Assembly: GCF_006539885.1 (NCBI RefSeq)
Contig: NZ_BJNW01000022.1
Location: 1-50,026, forward strand
Length of the DNA: 50,026 nt
Direction of reading: 5' to 3'
Origin: Kocuria varians
GTDB lineage: Bacteria > Actinomycetota > Actinomycetes > Actinomycetales > Micrococcaceae
Shown here: one piece after another, positions 24,908 through 33,898 of the stretch
Numbering within the stretch: the stretch's first letter is position 1
How the letters are laid out: each line of letters opens with the position of its first letter
Program-made: the position numbers and the translations under genes
Notes under the pieces: generated by a model
Databases searched by the model: none
Told to the model about the DNA's origin: nothing
What the model saw: only the letters and a program-made list of their open reading frames with translations

Positions 24908-26086
24908 CTACTTCGAGTCCTTCTGCGCGGCCTCGGCGGCCTCGGCCTTCGCCGCACGGTCCTTGGCGGCCTGCGAGTCCGGACCACCACCGGGGATCGG
25001 GTCCTTGCCCGCCAGGTGGCGCGCCACGAGGGACTCGTGGGTCGGGGCCTGCGGCACGTGCGCCGGGCGCAGCGCGTCGAACTCCTTGCGCAGCACCGGG
25101 AAGACCTCTTCCCCGAGCATGTCCATCTGCTCCAGAACCGTCTTCAGGGGCAGACCGGCGTGGTCGACCAGGAACAGCTGCCGCTGATAGTCACCGGCGT
25201 AGTCCCGGAAGGACAGCGTGCGCTCGATGACCTGCTGGGGCGAGCCCACCGTCAACGGCGTCTGCTCCATGAAGCTCTCGAGCGACGGCCCGTGGCCGTA
25301 CACCGGCGCGTTGTCGAAGTACGGGCGGAACTGGCGGACGGCGTCCTGCGAGTTCTTCGCCATGAACACCTGCCCACCCAGACCCACGATCGCCTGGTCC
25401 GCGGAGCCGTGGCCGTAGTACTCGTAGCGCTGCCGGTAGAACGCCACCATGCGCTCGGTGTGCTCCTTGTTCCAGAAGATGTTGTTGTGGAAGAAACCGT
25501 CACCGTAGAAGGCGGCCTGCTCCGGGATCTCCGGGGAGCGGATGGAACCGTGCCACACGAACGGTGGGACGTCGTCCATGGGCCGCGGCGTGGCGGTGAA
25601 GCCCTGCAGCGGCGTGCGGAAGCGCCCGGAGAAGTTCACGTTCTCCTCGCGCCACAGCTTGTGCAGCAGCTGGTAGTTCTCCACGGCCAGCGGGATGCCC
25701 TGGCGAATGTCCTTGCCGAACCACGGGTACACGGGGCCGGTGTTGCCGCGGCCGAGCGTGAGGTCCACGCGGCCGTCCGCGAGGTGCTGCGCGTACGAGT
25801 AGTCCTCCGCGATGCGCACCGGGTCCGTGGTGGTGATCAGGGTGGTCGCGGTGCTCAGCTGGATGTTCTCCGTCTGCGCGGCCACCGCACCCATGAGCAC
25901 CGGCGGGTTGGCCGGGGCTGCGAACGGCGGATTGTGGTGCTGACCGGTGGCGAAGACGTCCATGCCGAGCTCCTCGGCCTTCTTGGCCATGGCCACCGTG
26001 GCCTTGATGCGCTCGTGCTCCGTGGGGGTCTTTCCCGTGGTGGGGTCCGTGGTCACGTCCCCGATGGTGAAGATTCCGAGTTGCAT
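24908..26086 (-). CDS. Luciferase-like FMN-dependent monooxygenase, CE1758 type
   Basis: 392 aa from the ATG at 26086 with AGGAGGGA upstream. Bacterial-luciferase TIM-barrel family: MQLGIFTIGDVTTDPTTGKT, FATGQHHNPPFAAPANPPVL, TATTLITTTDPVRIAEDYSY and the phosphate-binding VDLTLGRGNTGPVYPWFG. It should oxidise an organic substrate with reduced FMN and oxygen, FMNH2 coming from the reductase encoded next. The substrate of this pair is not known to me. The tail after residue 350 is Ala/Glu/Lys-rich. It is the first gene of a three-gene operon whose promoter carries a perfect 18-bp palindrome. Confidence 0.87.
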   Translation of the reverse strand: MQLGIFTIGDVTTDPTTGKTPTEHERIKATVAMAKKAEELGMDVFATGQHHNPPFAAPANPPVLMGAVAAQTENIQLSTATTLITTTDPVRIAEDYSYAQHLADGRVDLTLGRGNTGPVYPWFGKDIRQGIPLAVENYQLLHKLWREENVNFSGRFRTPLQGFTATPRPMDDVPPFVWHGSIRSPEIPEQAAFYGDGFFHNNIFWNKEHTERMVAFYRQRYEYYGHGSADQAIVGLGGQVFMAKNSQDAVRQFRPYFDNAPVYGHGPSLESFMEQTPLTVGSPQQVIERTLSFRDYAGDYQRQLFLVDHAGLPLKTVLEQMDMLGEEVFPVLRKEFDALRPAHVPQAPTHESLVARHLAGKDPIPGGGPDSQAAKDRAAKAEAAEAAQKDSK

Positions 26087-26130
26087 CGTGCGTCCCTCCT
26101 CTGACGGGGCCTGCGCCCGCCACTGTCATC

Positions 26131-26148
26131 TACTTCAAATTTGAAGTA
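26131..26148. promoter_or_regulatory. Perfect 18-bp palindrome, likely MarR operator
   Basis: TACTTCAAATTTGAAGTA, AT-rich in otherwise very GC-rich DNA, 45 bp upstream of the monooxygenase start. On the minus strand it falls between TTACAC and TAGATG, a possible -35/-10 pair with a 19-bp spacer. The form is typical of MarR operators and the operon ends with a MarR gene. Confidence 0.7.
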
Positions 26149-26187
26149 CCTGTGTAAGGAGCGGGGGGTTCGAAATATTCCGGGCCG

Positions 26188-26222
26188 GATTGTTGAACAA
26201 TCTGCGCCCCATCGGGCATGCT
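26188..26222 (+). promoter_or_regulatory. pxp operon promoter with GntR-type operator
   Basis: The perfect 15-bp palindrome GATTGTTGAACAATC (26188-26202) covers a possible -35 box TTGAAC (26193-26198); after an 18-bp spacer comes CATGCT (26217-26222). The same word recurs twice upstream of the NRAMP-like gene (33232-33265), which supports one GntR regulator acting on both. Confidence 0.65.
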
Positions 26223-26253
26223 GGAGACCAACACAGTGAGACGGAGGTCACGC

Positions 26254-27012
26254 ATGACGGTCATGGATCTGAACAGCGACGTGGGCGAGTCCTTCGGTGC
26301 CTGGCACATGGGGGACGACGCCGCCATCTTCCGCTCGGTCTCCAGCGCCAACGTGGCGTGCGGCTTCCACGCCGGGGACCCGACCGTGATGGCGCAGACC
26401 TGCCGCGACGCCGTCGCCGCCGGGGTCACGGTGGGCGCCCACGTGGCCTACCGGGACCTCGCGGGCTTCGGCCGCCGCTTCCTGGACTGCTCCCCCACCG
26501 AGCTGGCCGACGACGTCCTCTACCAGATGGGCGCGCTGGAGGCCGTGGCGCGCCGGGCGGGCACCCGCGTGAGCTACGTGAAGCCCCACGGCGCCCTTTA
26601 CAACACGATCGTCCACCACGAGGCGCACGCCCAGGCCGTGGTGGACGCCGTCGCCGCGTTCGGCGGAGACCTCCCCGTCCTGCTGCTGCCCGGTTCCGTG
26701 GCTCTGGAGAAGGCCGGGCGCGCCGGGCTGCGCGGCGTCCCCGAGGCGTTCGCGGACCGCGGGTACGCCCCGGACGGCCGGCTGGTCCCGCGCAACGAGC
26801 AGGGTGCCGTGCTGCACGACGCCGCCGAGGTCACGCGGCGCATGGTCCGCCTGGCCGAGGACGGCACGCTCACGGCGGTGGACGGCTCCACCGTGCGGAT
26901 CGCGGCCGAGAGCATCTGCGTGCACGGGGACACCCCCGGCTCCGCCGCCATGGCCGCCGAGGTGCGCCGCGGCCTCGAGGACGCCGGCGTCACCGTCCGG
27001 TCCTTCGCATGA
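26254..27012 (+). CDS. pxpA: 5-oxoprolinase subunit PxpA (LamB/YcsF family)
   Basis: 252 aa from the ATG at 26254 with GGAGGT upstream. All family hallmarks are present: [50 protein letters not shown] and [16 protein letters not shown]. With PxpB and PxpC it forms the ATP-dependent prokaryotic 5-oxoprolinase, which opens pyroglutamate to glutamate. It heads a four-gene plus-strand operon and its stop overlaps the next start (ATGA). The gene set equals that of the B. subtilis ycsF-ycsG-ycsI-kipI-kipA-kipR region plus a biotin carboxylase. Confidence 0.92.
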   Translation: MTVMDLNSDVGESFGAWHMGDDAAIFRSVSSANVACGFHAGDPTVMAQTCRDAVAAGVTVGAHVAYRDLAGFGRRFLDCSPTELADDVLYQMGALEAVARRAGTRVSYVKPHGALYNTIVHHEAHAQAVVDAVAAFGGDLPVLLLPGSVALEKAGRAGLRGVPEAFADRGYAPDGRLVPRNEQGAVLHDAAEVTRRMVRLAEDGTLTAVDGSTVRIAAESICVHGDTPGSAAMAAEVRRGLEDAGVTVRSFA

Positions 27013-28697
27013 GCAGCGGTCCCTTCCCCGCGGAGGGCCACCGCCCGTCCGGCGGCGCCCCGGCCTCTCCCGCGGTGCGGTGGGCGGGCACCAAGGCGTT
27101 CCTCCTGGACTGTGGGAGCCTGCCCGAGGTCACGCGCTGGCACGCCCACCTCGCGGCGCACCCCTTCCCCGGCCAGACGGACGTCCTCGCGGCGGCCGCC
27201 ACCGTGCTCGTCTCCTTCGTCTCGGCGAGAGCTGCGCGGGCGGCCGCGGACGCCATCGACTCCGTGCACCCGGCCGCCTCCGCCGAGGCCCAGGGCAAGA
27301 CCGTGGAGATCCCGGTGGTCTACGACGGCGAGGACCTCGCGGAGGTCGCCCGGCTCACCGGCCTGAGCGAGCAGGGCGTGGTCGACGCCCACACCGGCAC
27401 CGCGTGGACCGCGGCCTTCGGCGGTTTTGCCCCCGGCTTCGTGTACCTCGTGGCACCCGGCGACCCCCTGGACGTCCCCCGCCGGGACACCCCCCGTACG
27501 GCTGTTCCTGCGGGCTCGGTGGCGCTCGCGGGCACGTTCTCCGCGGTCTACCCGCGCCGCTCGCCGGGCGGCTGGCAGCTGATCGGACGCACCGACGCCG
27601 TCCTGTGGGACGAGACGCGCGAGTCCCCCACGCTGATCCGCCCCGGGGACACCGTCCGATACCGGGCGGTGCGGGAGCTGGTGTCCGTGGCCGACGACGA
27701 CGCCGCCGGAGCCGTCATCGCGCCGGAGACCGCCGCTCCCCACGCCCTCACGGTCGATCACCCCGGGACGCAGACGCTCGTGCAGGACCTGGGCCGTCCC
27801 GGGCTGGGCGATCTGGGCGTCGTCGCCTCCGGAGCCACTGACCGGCCCTCCGCCGCGCAGGCCAATCGACTCGTGGGCAATCCCGAGGACCGCGCCGTCC
27901 TGGAGGTGCTCCTGGGCGGGCTGAGCCTCACCGCCCGAGGGCACCACGTGCTCGCGCTCGCCGGGGCGCCCGTGACCGCCACGATCACCGACGCCTCCGG
28001 CGAGCACACGCGGTCGGCGCCGTTCTGCGCACCGTTCGCCCTCTACGACGGCGAGCGCCTCACGCTGGACACACCCGTGGCCGGGCTGCGCTGCTACGTC
28101 GCGGTGCGCGGCGGCGTCGACGTCCCCGAGGTGCTCGGCAGCCGCTCGAGCGACGTGATGTCCGGGATCGGCCCCCGCCCGCTCGCCGCGGGCGAGAACC
28201 TGCCCGTGGGCGCCGCGCCGCGCCGCGCCGTCGGCCTGCCCGAAGCGCCCGCCACGCCCGTCCCGGACGGTGACGGGGCCGTGTCCCTGCGGATCAGCCT
28301 CGGCCCCCGCGACGACTGGTTCACCGCCGGCTCCCTCGCGGTCCTGACCGGGCGCACGTGGCGCGTGGGCAGCGACTCCAACCGTGTGGGCGTGCGGTTC
28401 GAGGAACCCGCCGGCGGGCAGCGCCTGGAGCGCGCACGCCCGGAGGAGCTCGCGAGCGAGGGCGTGGCCGCCGGGTCGCTGCAGGTGCCGCACTCGGGCG
28501 TGCCCGTCCTCTTCCTCGCGGACCACCCCGTGACCGGCGGCTACCCGGTGATCGCGGTGGTGGCCCCGGAGGACCTCCCGCTCGCCGCGCAGCTCGCTCC
28601 CGGCGCCGCGGTGTGCTTCGTCCGGGACGACGACGCCGCGGAGCCCCCGGTCCGAGAGACATCCCCGTCCGACACCCCGTCAGGAGACACCGCATGA
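27009..28697 (+). CDS. Fused 5-oxoprolinase subunits PxpB-PxpC (KipI-KipA; AHS1-AHS2 domains)
   Basis: 562 aa from the ATG in the ATGA overlap. The N-terminal PxpB/AHS1 domain (to about residue 225) contains [11 protein letters not shown] and [20 protein letters not shown]. The C-terminal PxpC/AHS2 domain (from about 245) begins [19 protein letters not shown], with [18 protein letters not shown] and [17 protein letters not shown]. The AHS1-AHS2 pair is also the carboxyltransferase-side module of urea carboxylase. The domains are usually separate in other bacteria. The joining linker ([10 protein letters not shown]) and the C-terminal tail ([10 protein letters not shown]) both encode copies of the repeated GACGACGCCGCGG word. 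Confidence 0.9.
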   Translation: MSSGPFPAEGHRPSGGAPASPAVRWAGTKAFLLDCGSLPEVTRWHAHLAAHPFPGQTDVLAAAATVLVSFVSARAARAAADAIDSVHPAASAEAQGKTVEIPVVYDGEDLAEVARLTGLSEQGVVDAHTGTAWTAAFGGFAPGFVYLVAPGDPLDVPRRDTPRTAVPAGSVALAGTFSAVYPRRSPGGWQLIGRTDAVLWDETRESPTLIRPGDTVRYRAVRELVSVADDDAAGAVIAPETAAPHALTVDHPGTQTLVQDLGRPGLGDLGVVASGATDRPSAAQANRLVGNPEDRAVLEVLLGGLSLTARGHHVLALAGAPVTATITDASGEHTRSAPFCAPFALYDGERLTLDTPVAGLRCYVAVRGGVDVPEVLGSRSSDVMSGIGPRPLAAGENLPVGAAPRRAVGLPEAPATPVPDGDGAVSLRISLGPRDDWFTAGSLAVLTGRTWRVGSDSNRVGVRFEEPAGGQRLERARPEELASEGVAAGSLQVPHSGVPVLFLADHPVTGGYPVIAVVAPEDLPLAAQLAPGAAVCFVRDDDAAEPPVRETSPSDTPSGDTA

Positions 28698-30433
28698 AGA
28701 AGGTTCTGATCGCCAACCGCGGGGAGATCGCCGTGCGCGTGGCCCGCGCCTGCGCGGATGCGGGGCTGGCCTCCGTGGCGGTGTACTCCGAGCCGGACGC
28801 GGACGCCCTTCACGTGCACATGGCCGACGAGGCATATGCCCTGAACGGTTCCTCCTCCGCGGAGACCTACCTGAACATCCCCGCCGTGCTGGCGGTGGCC
28901 GAACGCTCGGGTGCGGACGCCGTGCACCCCGGCTACGGGTTCCTGTCCGAGAACGCGGACTTCGCGCGCGCCGTCGTCAGCGCGGGACTCACGTGGATCG
29001 GACCCTCCCCGGAGGTCATCGAAGCGCTCGGGAACAAGGTCACGGCCCGTGAGATCGCCGTGCGTGCCGGGGCGCCGCTCGTGCCGGGCACGGACGGCCC
29101 GGTCGCGGACGCCGCCGAGGCCCGCGCGTTCGCGGAGGAGCACGGCCTGCCCGTCGCGATCAAGGCCGCGTTCGGTGGCGGCGGCCGCGGGATGCGCATC
29201 GCCCGCGAACTGGACGAGCTGGAGTCCGCGTTCGACGCCGCGGTGCGGGAGGCCACGTCCGCGTTCGGCCGCGGGGAGTGCTTCGTGGAGCGCTTCCTGG
29301 ACCGTCCCCGCCACGTGGAGGCCCAGGTGCTCGCGGACACCCACGGCCACGTGGTCGTGGTCGGCACGCGCGACTGCTCGCTGCAGCGGCGACACCAGAA
29401 GCTCGTGGAGGAGGCCCCCGCGCCCTTCCTCACGGACGAGCAGCGGCGCACCCTGCACGAGTCCGCCCGCGCGATCTGCCGCGAGGCCGGCTACACCGGG
29501 GCGGGCACGGTGGAGTACCTCGTGGCCCCGGACGGGCTGATCTCCTTCCTGGAGGTCAACACGCGGCTGCAGGTGGAGCACCCGGTCACCGAGCAGACCA
29601 CCGGCGTGGACCTGGTGCGCGAGCAGTTCCGGGTGGCCGAGGGCCTGCCCCTGAGCACCTCCGAGGACCCCGCCCCGCACGGTCACGCGTTCGAGTTCCG
29701 CCTCAACGCGGAGGACCCGGCGCTGGGATTCCTGCCCACGCCCGGCGCCGTAGAGGCGTTCGAGCCGCCCACGGGTGCGGGCGTGCGCGTGGACACCGGC
29801 GTGCGCTCCGGCTCCGTGGTGCCTGCCGAGTACGACTCGCTGCTCGCCAAGCTCGTCGTGTGGGGCGAGGACCGGCAACAGGCCGTGGTCCGGGCCCGGG
29901 CCGCGCTGCGGGAGATCACGATCCGCGGTCTGCCCACCGTGCTCCCCTTCCACCGGGCGGTCATGGACGAGCCCGCGTTCACCTCCCCGGAGGGGCTGAG
30001 CGTCTACACCACGTGGATCGAGGACGAGTTCACGCCGGACCTGGAGGCCTCGCCGCACCTCGCACCGGACGCGGGGCGGCGCACGACGTTCACCCTGGAC
30101 GTGGACGGCCGGGCCGTGCGCGTGGGGCTGCCCGCGGAGCTGGCGGAGGCCCTGCTGCGCGGGGGCGGTGCCGCGGAGGCGGGGGCCGCCGCGGCGTCGT
30201 CCACGTCGTCCGGGAACGACGACGCCGCACTCACCGCCCCCCTGAACGGCACGGTGGTCACGTGGCTCGCCGAGGACGGCCAGGAAGTCACCGAGGGCGA
30301 GTCCGTGCTCGTGGTCGAGGCCATGAAGATGGAGACACCCGTACGCGCACACCGCTCCGGCACCCTGCACCGCGCAGAGGTGGCCGAGGGCTCCGCGGTG
30401 AGCGCCGGGCAGCGGCTCGGGGAGATCGCGTGA
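28694..30433 (+). CDS. Biotin carboxylase with C-terminal biotin carboxyl carrier domain
   Basis: 579 aa from the ATG overlapping the previous stop, with AGGAG upstream. Biotin carboxylase: [22 protein letters not shown]-grasp loop [29 protein letters not shown] and [15 protein letters not shown]. After a linker ([16 protein letters not shown]) comes a lipoyl-like domain with the biotinylated lysine in VEAMKMETP. It should carboxylate its own biotin using ATP and bicarbonate. No classical carboxyltransferase gene is in the window. The only candidate acceptor module is the PxpB-PxpC fusion next to it, as in urea carboxylase (BC-AHS1-AHS2-BCCP). Ordinary acetyl-CoA carboxylase duty is possible but the context argues against it. 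Confidence 0.9.
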   Translation: MKKVLIANRGEIAVRVARACADAGLASVAVYSEPDADALHVHMADEAYALNGSSSAETYLNIPAVLAVAERSGADAVHPGYGFLSENADFARAVVSAGLTWIGPSPEVIEALGNKVTAREIAVRAGAPLVPGTDGPVADAAEARAFAEEHGLPVAIKAAFGGGGRGMRIARELDELESAFDAAVREATSAFGRGECFVERFLDRPRHVEAQVLADTHGHVVVVGTRDCSLQRRHQKLVEEAPAPFLTDEQRRTLHESARAICREAGYTGAGTVEYLVAPDGLISFLEVNTRLQVEHPVTEQTTGVDLVREQFRVAEGLPLSTSEDPAPHGHAFEFRLNAEDPALGFLPTPGAVEAFEPPTGAGVRVDTGVRSGSVVPAEYDSLLAKLVVWGEDRQQAVVRARAALREITIRGLPTVLPFHRAVMDEPAFTSPEGLSVYTTWIEDEFTPDLEASPHLAPDAGRRTTFTLDVDGRAVRVGLPAELAEALLRGGGAAEAGAAAASSTSSGNDDAALTAPLNGTVVTWLAEDGQEVTEGESVLVVEAMKMETPVRAHRSGTLHRAEVAEGSAVSAGQRLGEIA

Positions 30434-31107
30434 GTGCCCCGGCCGCGAACGTTCCGGGACCGTCCGGCGGGGTCGGGCACGAGGCCCAGGCTGGTGCCCA
30501 TGCGGCCGGCCGGCTGCGCGGCATGATCGCGGACGGCGTCCTGCCCCCGGGCGCCAAGCTCTCCGAGCAGAAGGTCGCGGCGGAGCTGGGCATCTCGCGC
30601 AACACCCTGCGGGAGTCATTCTCGATGCTCGCCGCCGAGGGCCTCGTGCGCCGCGTCCCGCACCGCGGCGTGACCGTCGCCGAGCCCACCGCCGAGGACG
30701 TCCGAGACCTCTACGCCGCGCGCCTCGTCCTCGAACCCGAGGCGCTGCTGTGGGGAGAGCTCGACGACGCCGCGGTGGGGCGCCTGCGCAGTGTCGTCAC
30801 CACCGCCCTGGACGCCGTGGCCGCCGGGGACGTGCCCGGCATGTCCGACGCCAACCAGCGCTTCCACCGCGAACTCGTCGCGGCCGCCGGCTCCGCCACC
30901 CTGCTCACCGAGATGGACCGGATGCTCGCGCGCATGCGTCTCGTCTTCCACGCGATGTCCGGGGACAGCGGCTTCCATGCGCGCTACGCGCAGGACAACG
31001 CGGAGGTGCTCGAGGCCCTCGGAACCGGCGACCGGGAGGCCGCGGCGCGCCTGCTGCGGCGGTCCCTGGAGAACGCCCGGGACGAGGTGCTGGAGCAGCT
31101 GGGCTGA
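30430..31107 (+). CDS. GntR-family (FadR/FCD) regulator of the pxp locus
   Basis: 225 aa from the GTG overlapping the carboxylase stop (GTGA). N-terminal GntR winged helix: [55 protein letters not shown]. The C-terminal FCD helical domain includes [15 protein letters not shown], in which His and Asp/Glu residues normally bind a metal and ligand. It probably senses oxoproline or a related acid and controls both arms of the locus through the GATTGTTGAACAATC sites (inference). Confidence 0.88.
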   Translation: MSAPAANVPGPSGGVGHEAQAGAHAAGRLRGMIADGVLPPGAKLSEQKVAAELGISRNTLRESFSMLAAEGLVRRVPHRGVTVAEPTAEDVRDLYAARLVLEPEALLWGELDDAAVGRLRSVVTTALDAVAAGDVPGMSDANQRFHRELVAAAGSATLLTEMDRMLARMRLVFHAMSGDSGFHARYAQDNAEVLEALGTGDREAAARLLRRSLENARDEVLEQLG

Positions 31108-31156
31108 CCGGCCGGTGAGCCGCCGCAGGGACCCGGCCCCGCGGCGTCGCCCCGGC

Positions 31157-31948
31157 TCAGGGCACCTGGTAGTCCGCGTCCCGGGCGTCCGTGACGAGCA
31201 TGTGACCGGGGGCGTGGCAGATGGCGAACGGCGGGCGGGACTCCATGACCGCCGCCTGGGGCGTGACGCCGCACGCCCAGAAAACCGGAATCTCGCCGGG
31301 GGCGATCCTCACGGGATCGCCGAAGTCCGGGGCTCCCAGGTCACCGATGCCGAGCGCGGCGGGGTCCCCCACGTGCACCGGGGCACCGTGCACAGCCGGG
31401 TAGCGCGAGGTGATCCGCACCGCGTCCGCCACGCGGTCCGCCGGGATGGGGCGCATCGACACGACCAGCGGTCCGGAGAGGGAACCGGCCGGCTCGCAGC
31501 GACGGGAGGTGCGGTACATGGGGACGTTCACGCCCTGGTCCACGTGCGCCACAGGGATGCCGCTCGCCTGCAGTGCGCCCTCGAACGTGAACGAGCAGCC
31601 CAGCATGAAGGTCACCAGGTCCTCGCGCCAGAAGGCCGTGATGTCCGTGGGACGGGCCACCTCCCTGCCGTCCTCGTAGACCACGTAGCGCGGCACGTCC
31701 GTGCGGATGTCCCCGCCGCTCAGCAGCGGGCCCGTGGTCTCCCCGGCGTCCAGGACACCCAGGACGGGGCACGGCTTGGGGTTGCGCTGCGCGAAGAGCA
31801 GGACGTCGAACGCCAGCTCGCGCGGGACGATGATCAGGTTCGCCTGCGCGTGGCCGGGAGCCAGCCCCGCGGTGGACCGCACGAGACCACCCCGGAACCG
31901 CTCGCGCTCCTGCGCAGGGGAGAGGACGACGTCGGCCACCGCACTCAC
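31157..31948 (-). CDS. DUF1445 family protein (YcsI-like putative hydro-lyase)
   Basis: 263 aa from a GTG at 31948 that overlaps the NRAMP-like gene's stop (GTGA); another GTG nine bases on is an alternative. Conserved DUF1445 stretches: [70 protein letters not shown]-like [18 protein letters not shown] and [14 protein letters not shown]. The family is usually labelled putative hydro-lyase. The same domain occurs in the mammalian D-glutamate cyclase, which interconverts D-glutamate and 5-oxo-D-proline. Next to pxpABC this makes a 5-oxoproline-related reaction likely but unproven. Confidence 0.85.
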   Translation of the reverse strand: MSAVADVVLSPAQERERFRGGLVRSTAGLAPGHAQANLIIVPRELAFDVLLFAQRNPKPCPVLGVLDAGETTGPLLSGGDIRTDVPRYVVYEDGREVARPTDITAFWREDLVTFMLGCSFTFEGALQASGIPVAHVDQGVNVPMYRTSRRCEPAGSLSGPLVVSMRPIPADRVADAVRITSRYPAVHGAPVHVGDPAALGIGDLGAPDFGDPVRIAPGEIPVFWACGVTPQAAVMESRPPFAICHAPGHMLVTDARDADYQVP

Positions 31949-33168
31949 CCCCAGAGCTTCGCGAGACCGGCCAGGGAGTTCCACGCCAGGTAGACCGTGA
32001 GCAGCCACGCCAGTACGCCCACGACCAGCAGCCATGCGGGATACCGGTAGCCGTGCAGCAGGTCGCGACGACGCCATCCGATCCACAGCAGGATCGCGAA
32101 GCCGAACGGCAGGATCAGCCCGTTGAAGGCGCCGGCGAAGATGAGCAGTGTCTGGGGAGCCTTGCCCAGCACCAGGTACAGCACCGCGCACACCAGGATG
32201 AAGGCCACCGTGAGCAGGTTGCGGGTGCGAGGGCTCCCGCCGGAGCGGGTCACGAACGAGATGGACGTGAACGCCGCCCCGATCACGGAGGTCAGCGCCG
32301 CCGCCCACAGCACCACACCGAAGATCCGCAGGCCGATCTCCCCCGCGGCCGCCCCGAACGCCTGGGCCGCCATGTTGTCCCCGGCCAGCGTCACGCCGCC
32401 CGCGACCACGCCGAAGATCGCCAGGAACAGCAGCACCCGCATGACGCACGTGACCAGGATGCCGAGCACCGAGCTGCGGCTGACCTCCTTGACGTGCTCC
32501 ACGCCGCTGACGCCGGAGTCGATCATGCGGTGGGCCCCGGAGTACGTGATGTAGCCGCCCACGGTGCCACCGATCAGCGTGGTCACCACCAGGACGTCGA
32601 TCTTCTCCGGCAGCACGGTGTTCTTCAGGGCCTCCCCCACCGGCGGCGCGGCGACGACCGCCACGTAGAGCATGAGCAGGATCATCACCGCACCGAGCAG
32701 CACGACGATCCGGTCCAGTGCCAGCCCCGCCCGCTTGGACAGGAAGACCAGGATGGCCAGGGCCGCCGAGAGCGCCCCGCCGAGCTTCGGGTCCAGACCC
32801 AGCATGGCGTTCAGGCCCAGTCCGGTCCCGGCGATGTTGCCGATGTTGAAGACCGCCCCGCCCACGAACACGAGCACGGCGAGCACGTACCCGGCCCCGG
32901 GAAGCACCTTGTTCGCGAGCTCCTGCGCCCGCAGCCCCGAAACACCGATCACGCGCCACACGTTCAGCTGCACCGCGATGTCCACGAGGATCGAGAGCAG
33001 GATCGCGAACGCGAAGGCCGCGCCCAGCTGCACGGTGAACACCGTGGTCTGCGTGATGAAGCCGGGGCCGATCGCACTCGTGGCCATGAGGAACATGGCA
33101 CCGAGCAGGGCGGTGCGGTGCGAGCCCGTGCGGTCCTTCGGGCGAGCTGCGGCGGGGACGTCGGTCAT
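31945..33168 (-). CDS. NRAMP-related membrane transporter (YcsG-like) lacking metal-site motifs
   Basis: 407 aa from the ATG at 33168 with GGAGGGATCC upstream; the open frame upstream lacks a site. Eleven or so hydrophobic segments. NRAMP ancestry is visible in [15 protein letters not shown] (helix 1) and [17 protein letters not shown] (helix 6). The helix-1 DPGN and helix-6 MPH metal-coordinating motifs of true Mn/Fe transporters are replaced (FTVQ-like and GGY). It is therefore unlikely to be an ordinary metal importer. Its operon with DUF1445 and shared operator with pxpABC suggest uptake of 5-oxoproline or a related acid (inference). Confidence 0.85.
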   Translation of the reverse strand: MTDVPAAARPKDRTGSHRTALLGAMFLMATSAIGPGFITQTTVFTVQLGAAFAFAILLSILVDIAVQLNVWRVIGVSGLRAQELANKVLPGAGYVLAVLVFVGGAVFNIGNIAGTGLGLNAMLGLDPKLGGALSAALAILVFLSKRAGLALDRIVVLLGAVMILLMLYVAVVAAPPVGEALKNTVLPEKIDVLVVTTLIGGTVGGYITYSGAHRMIDSGVSGVEHVKEVSRSSVLGILVTCVMRVLLFLAIFGVVAGGVTLAGDNMAAQAFGAAAGEIGLRIFGVVLWAAALTSVIGAAFTSISFVTRSGGSPRTRNLLTVAFILVCAVLYLVLGKAPQTLLIFAGAFNGLILPFGFAILLWIGWRRRDLLHGYRYPAWLLVVGVLAWLLTVYLAWNSLAGLAKLWG

Positions 33169-33231
33169 GGATCCCTCCAAGGGGGTCGCGTGAGCAGAGT
33201 CACACTGCGGGTGTCGTGAGCACTCTACAGG

Positions 33232-33265
33232 TTGTTCAGCAATCCACCAATGGATTGTTGAACAA
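33232..33265 (-). promoter_or_regulatory. Paired GntR-type operators upstream of the NRAMP-like gene
   Basis: Two inverted 13-bp copies, TTGTTCAGCAATC (33232-33244) and GATTGTTGAACAA (33253-33265), form an imperfect 15-bp-arm dyad. On the minus strand one copy sits in the 17-bp spacer between TTGGTG and TAGAGT (a good -10, around 33224-33229). The word matches the pxpA promoter palindrome at 26188-26202. Confidence 0.65.
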
Positions 33266-33266
33266 A

Positions 33267-33308
33267 GACGCCGCCCCGGCACGGAGTGTTCCGTGCCGGG
33301 GCGGCGTC
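33267..33308. terminator. Terminator hairpin after the DUF4870 gene
   Basis: Perfect 19-bp arms 33267-33285 and 33290-33308 with a GTGT loop, 50 bp after the minus-strand stop at 33359. It also separates that gene from the NRAMP-like promoter, which abuts it. Confidence 0.8.
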
Positions 33309-33358
33309 CGCGAACCGGCGCCGGGCCGCGCAGGGCGGCCGGCGGCGTCGTCGTGGAA

Positions 33359-33835
33359 TCAGTGCAGGATGGGCAGCTGCATGGGGTAGCGGTAGACCTC
33401 ACCGCGGCCGGCCTTCACGGCGGCCATGATGTGGCACACGAGCAGCATGACCCAGTACGCGATGATCAGCGCAACACCCAGGGGCAGCAGGATCACGGTG
33501 AAGATGCAGATCCACCCGGCCACGTTGACGAGCCACAGGGTGACGTTGAAGTTGAACGCCCCCGCCGCGGCGCCGCGCAGGAACGGGCTCTTGTCCTTGT
33601 AGATGAACCAGACCACGAGCGGGCCCACGAAGCCCAGCCAGCCCGCGGAGACCAGCGCCGCCACGGGACCGGCCAGGTGGGTCAGGACGGCCACGGTCTT
33701 TTCGTCGTCCTGTGGCCCCGAGGAACCCGTGCGAGGGGCTCCCTGGTACTGCGAGACGTGGGGGTCCGGGCCGCCGATCCCCCTGCCGCCCTCGGAACGG
33801 TAGTCCGGGCGGGGCTGCTGCGGTTCGTAGCTCAT
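33359..33835 (-). CDS. DUF4870 domain membrane protein
   Basis: 158 aa from the ATG at 33835 with AGGGAGA upstream. The N-terminal 45 residues are Pro/Gly/Arg-rich and cytoplasmic. DUF4870 (Tic20-like) follows: DEKTVAVLTHLAGPVAALVS, FVGPLVVWFIYKDKSPFLRG, AFNFNVTLWLVN, then two more helices and ending VYRYPMQLPILH. Three or four membrane segments. The function of the family is not known. It follows the YhgE/Pip gene on the same strand after 63 bp. Confidence 0.82.
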   Translation of the reverse strand: MSYEPQQPRPDYRSEGGRGIGGPDPHVSQYQGAPRTGSSGPQDDEKTVAVLTHLAGPVAALVSAGWLGFVGPLVVWFIYKDKSPFLRGAAAGAFNFNVTLWLVNVAGWICIFTVILLPLGVALIIAYWVMLLVCHIMAAVKAGRGEVYRYPMQLPILH

Positions 33836-33898
33836 GGTCTTCTCCCTGGGTCCTCCGACCCGTCGTGTGCCGGCCGGTGTGCAGTCTGTGCTTCCAGC

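Noticed and set aside
26218-26253. Upstream ATG (26218) as the pxpA start
   Set aside because: It has no ribosome site and would lie on the predicted -10 box; the ATG at 26254 has GGAGGT and matches the family N-terminus.
28694-30433. Assignment as the housekeeping acetyl/propionyl-CoA carboxylase alpha subunit
   Set aside because: Domain order fits, but the overlap with pxp genes and GntR and the lack of any accD/pccB-type gene make a pxp-specific role more likely.
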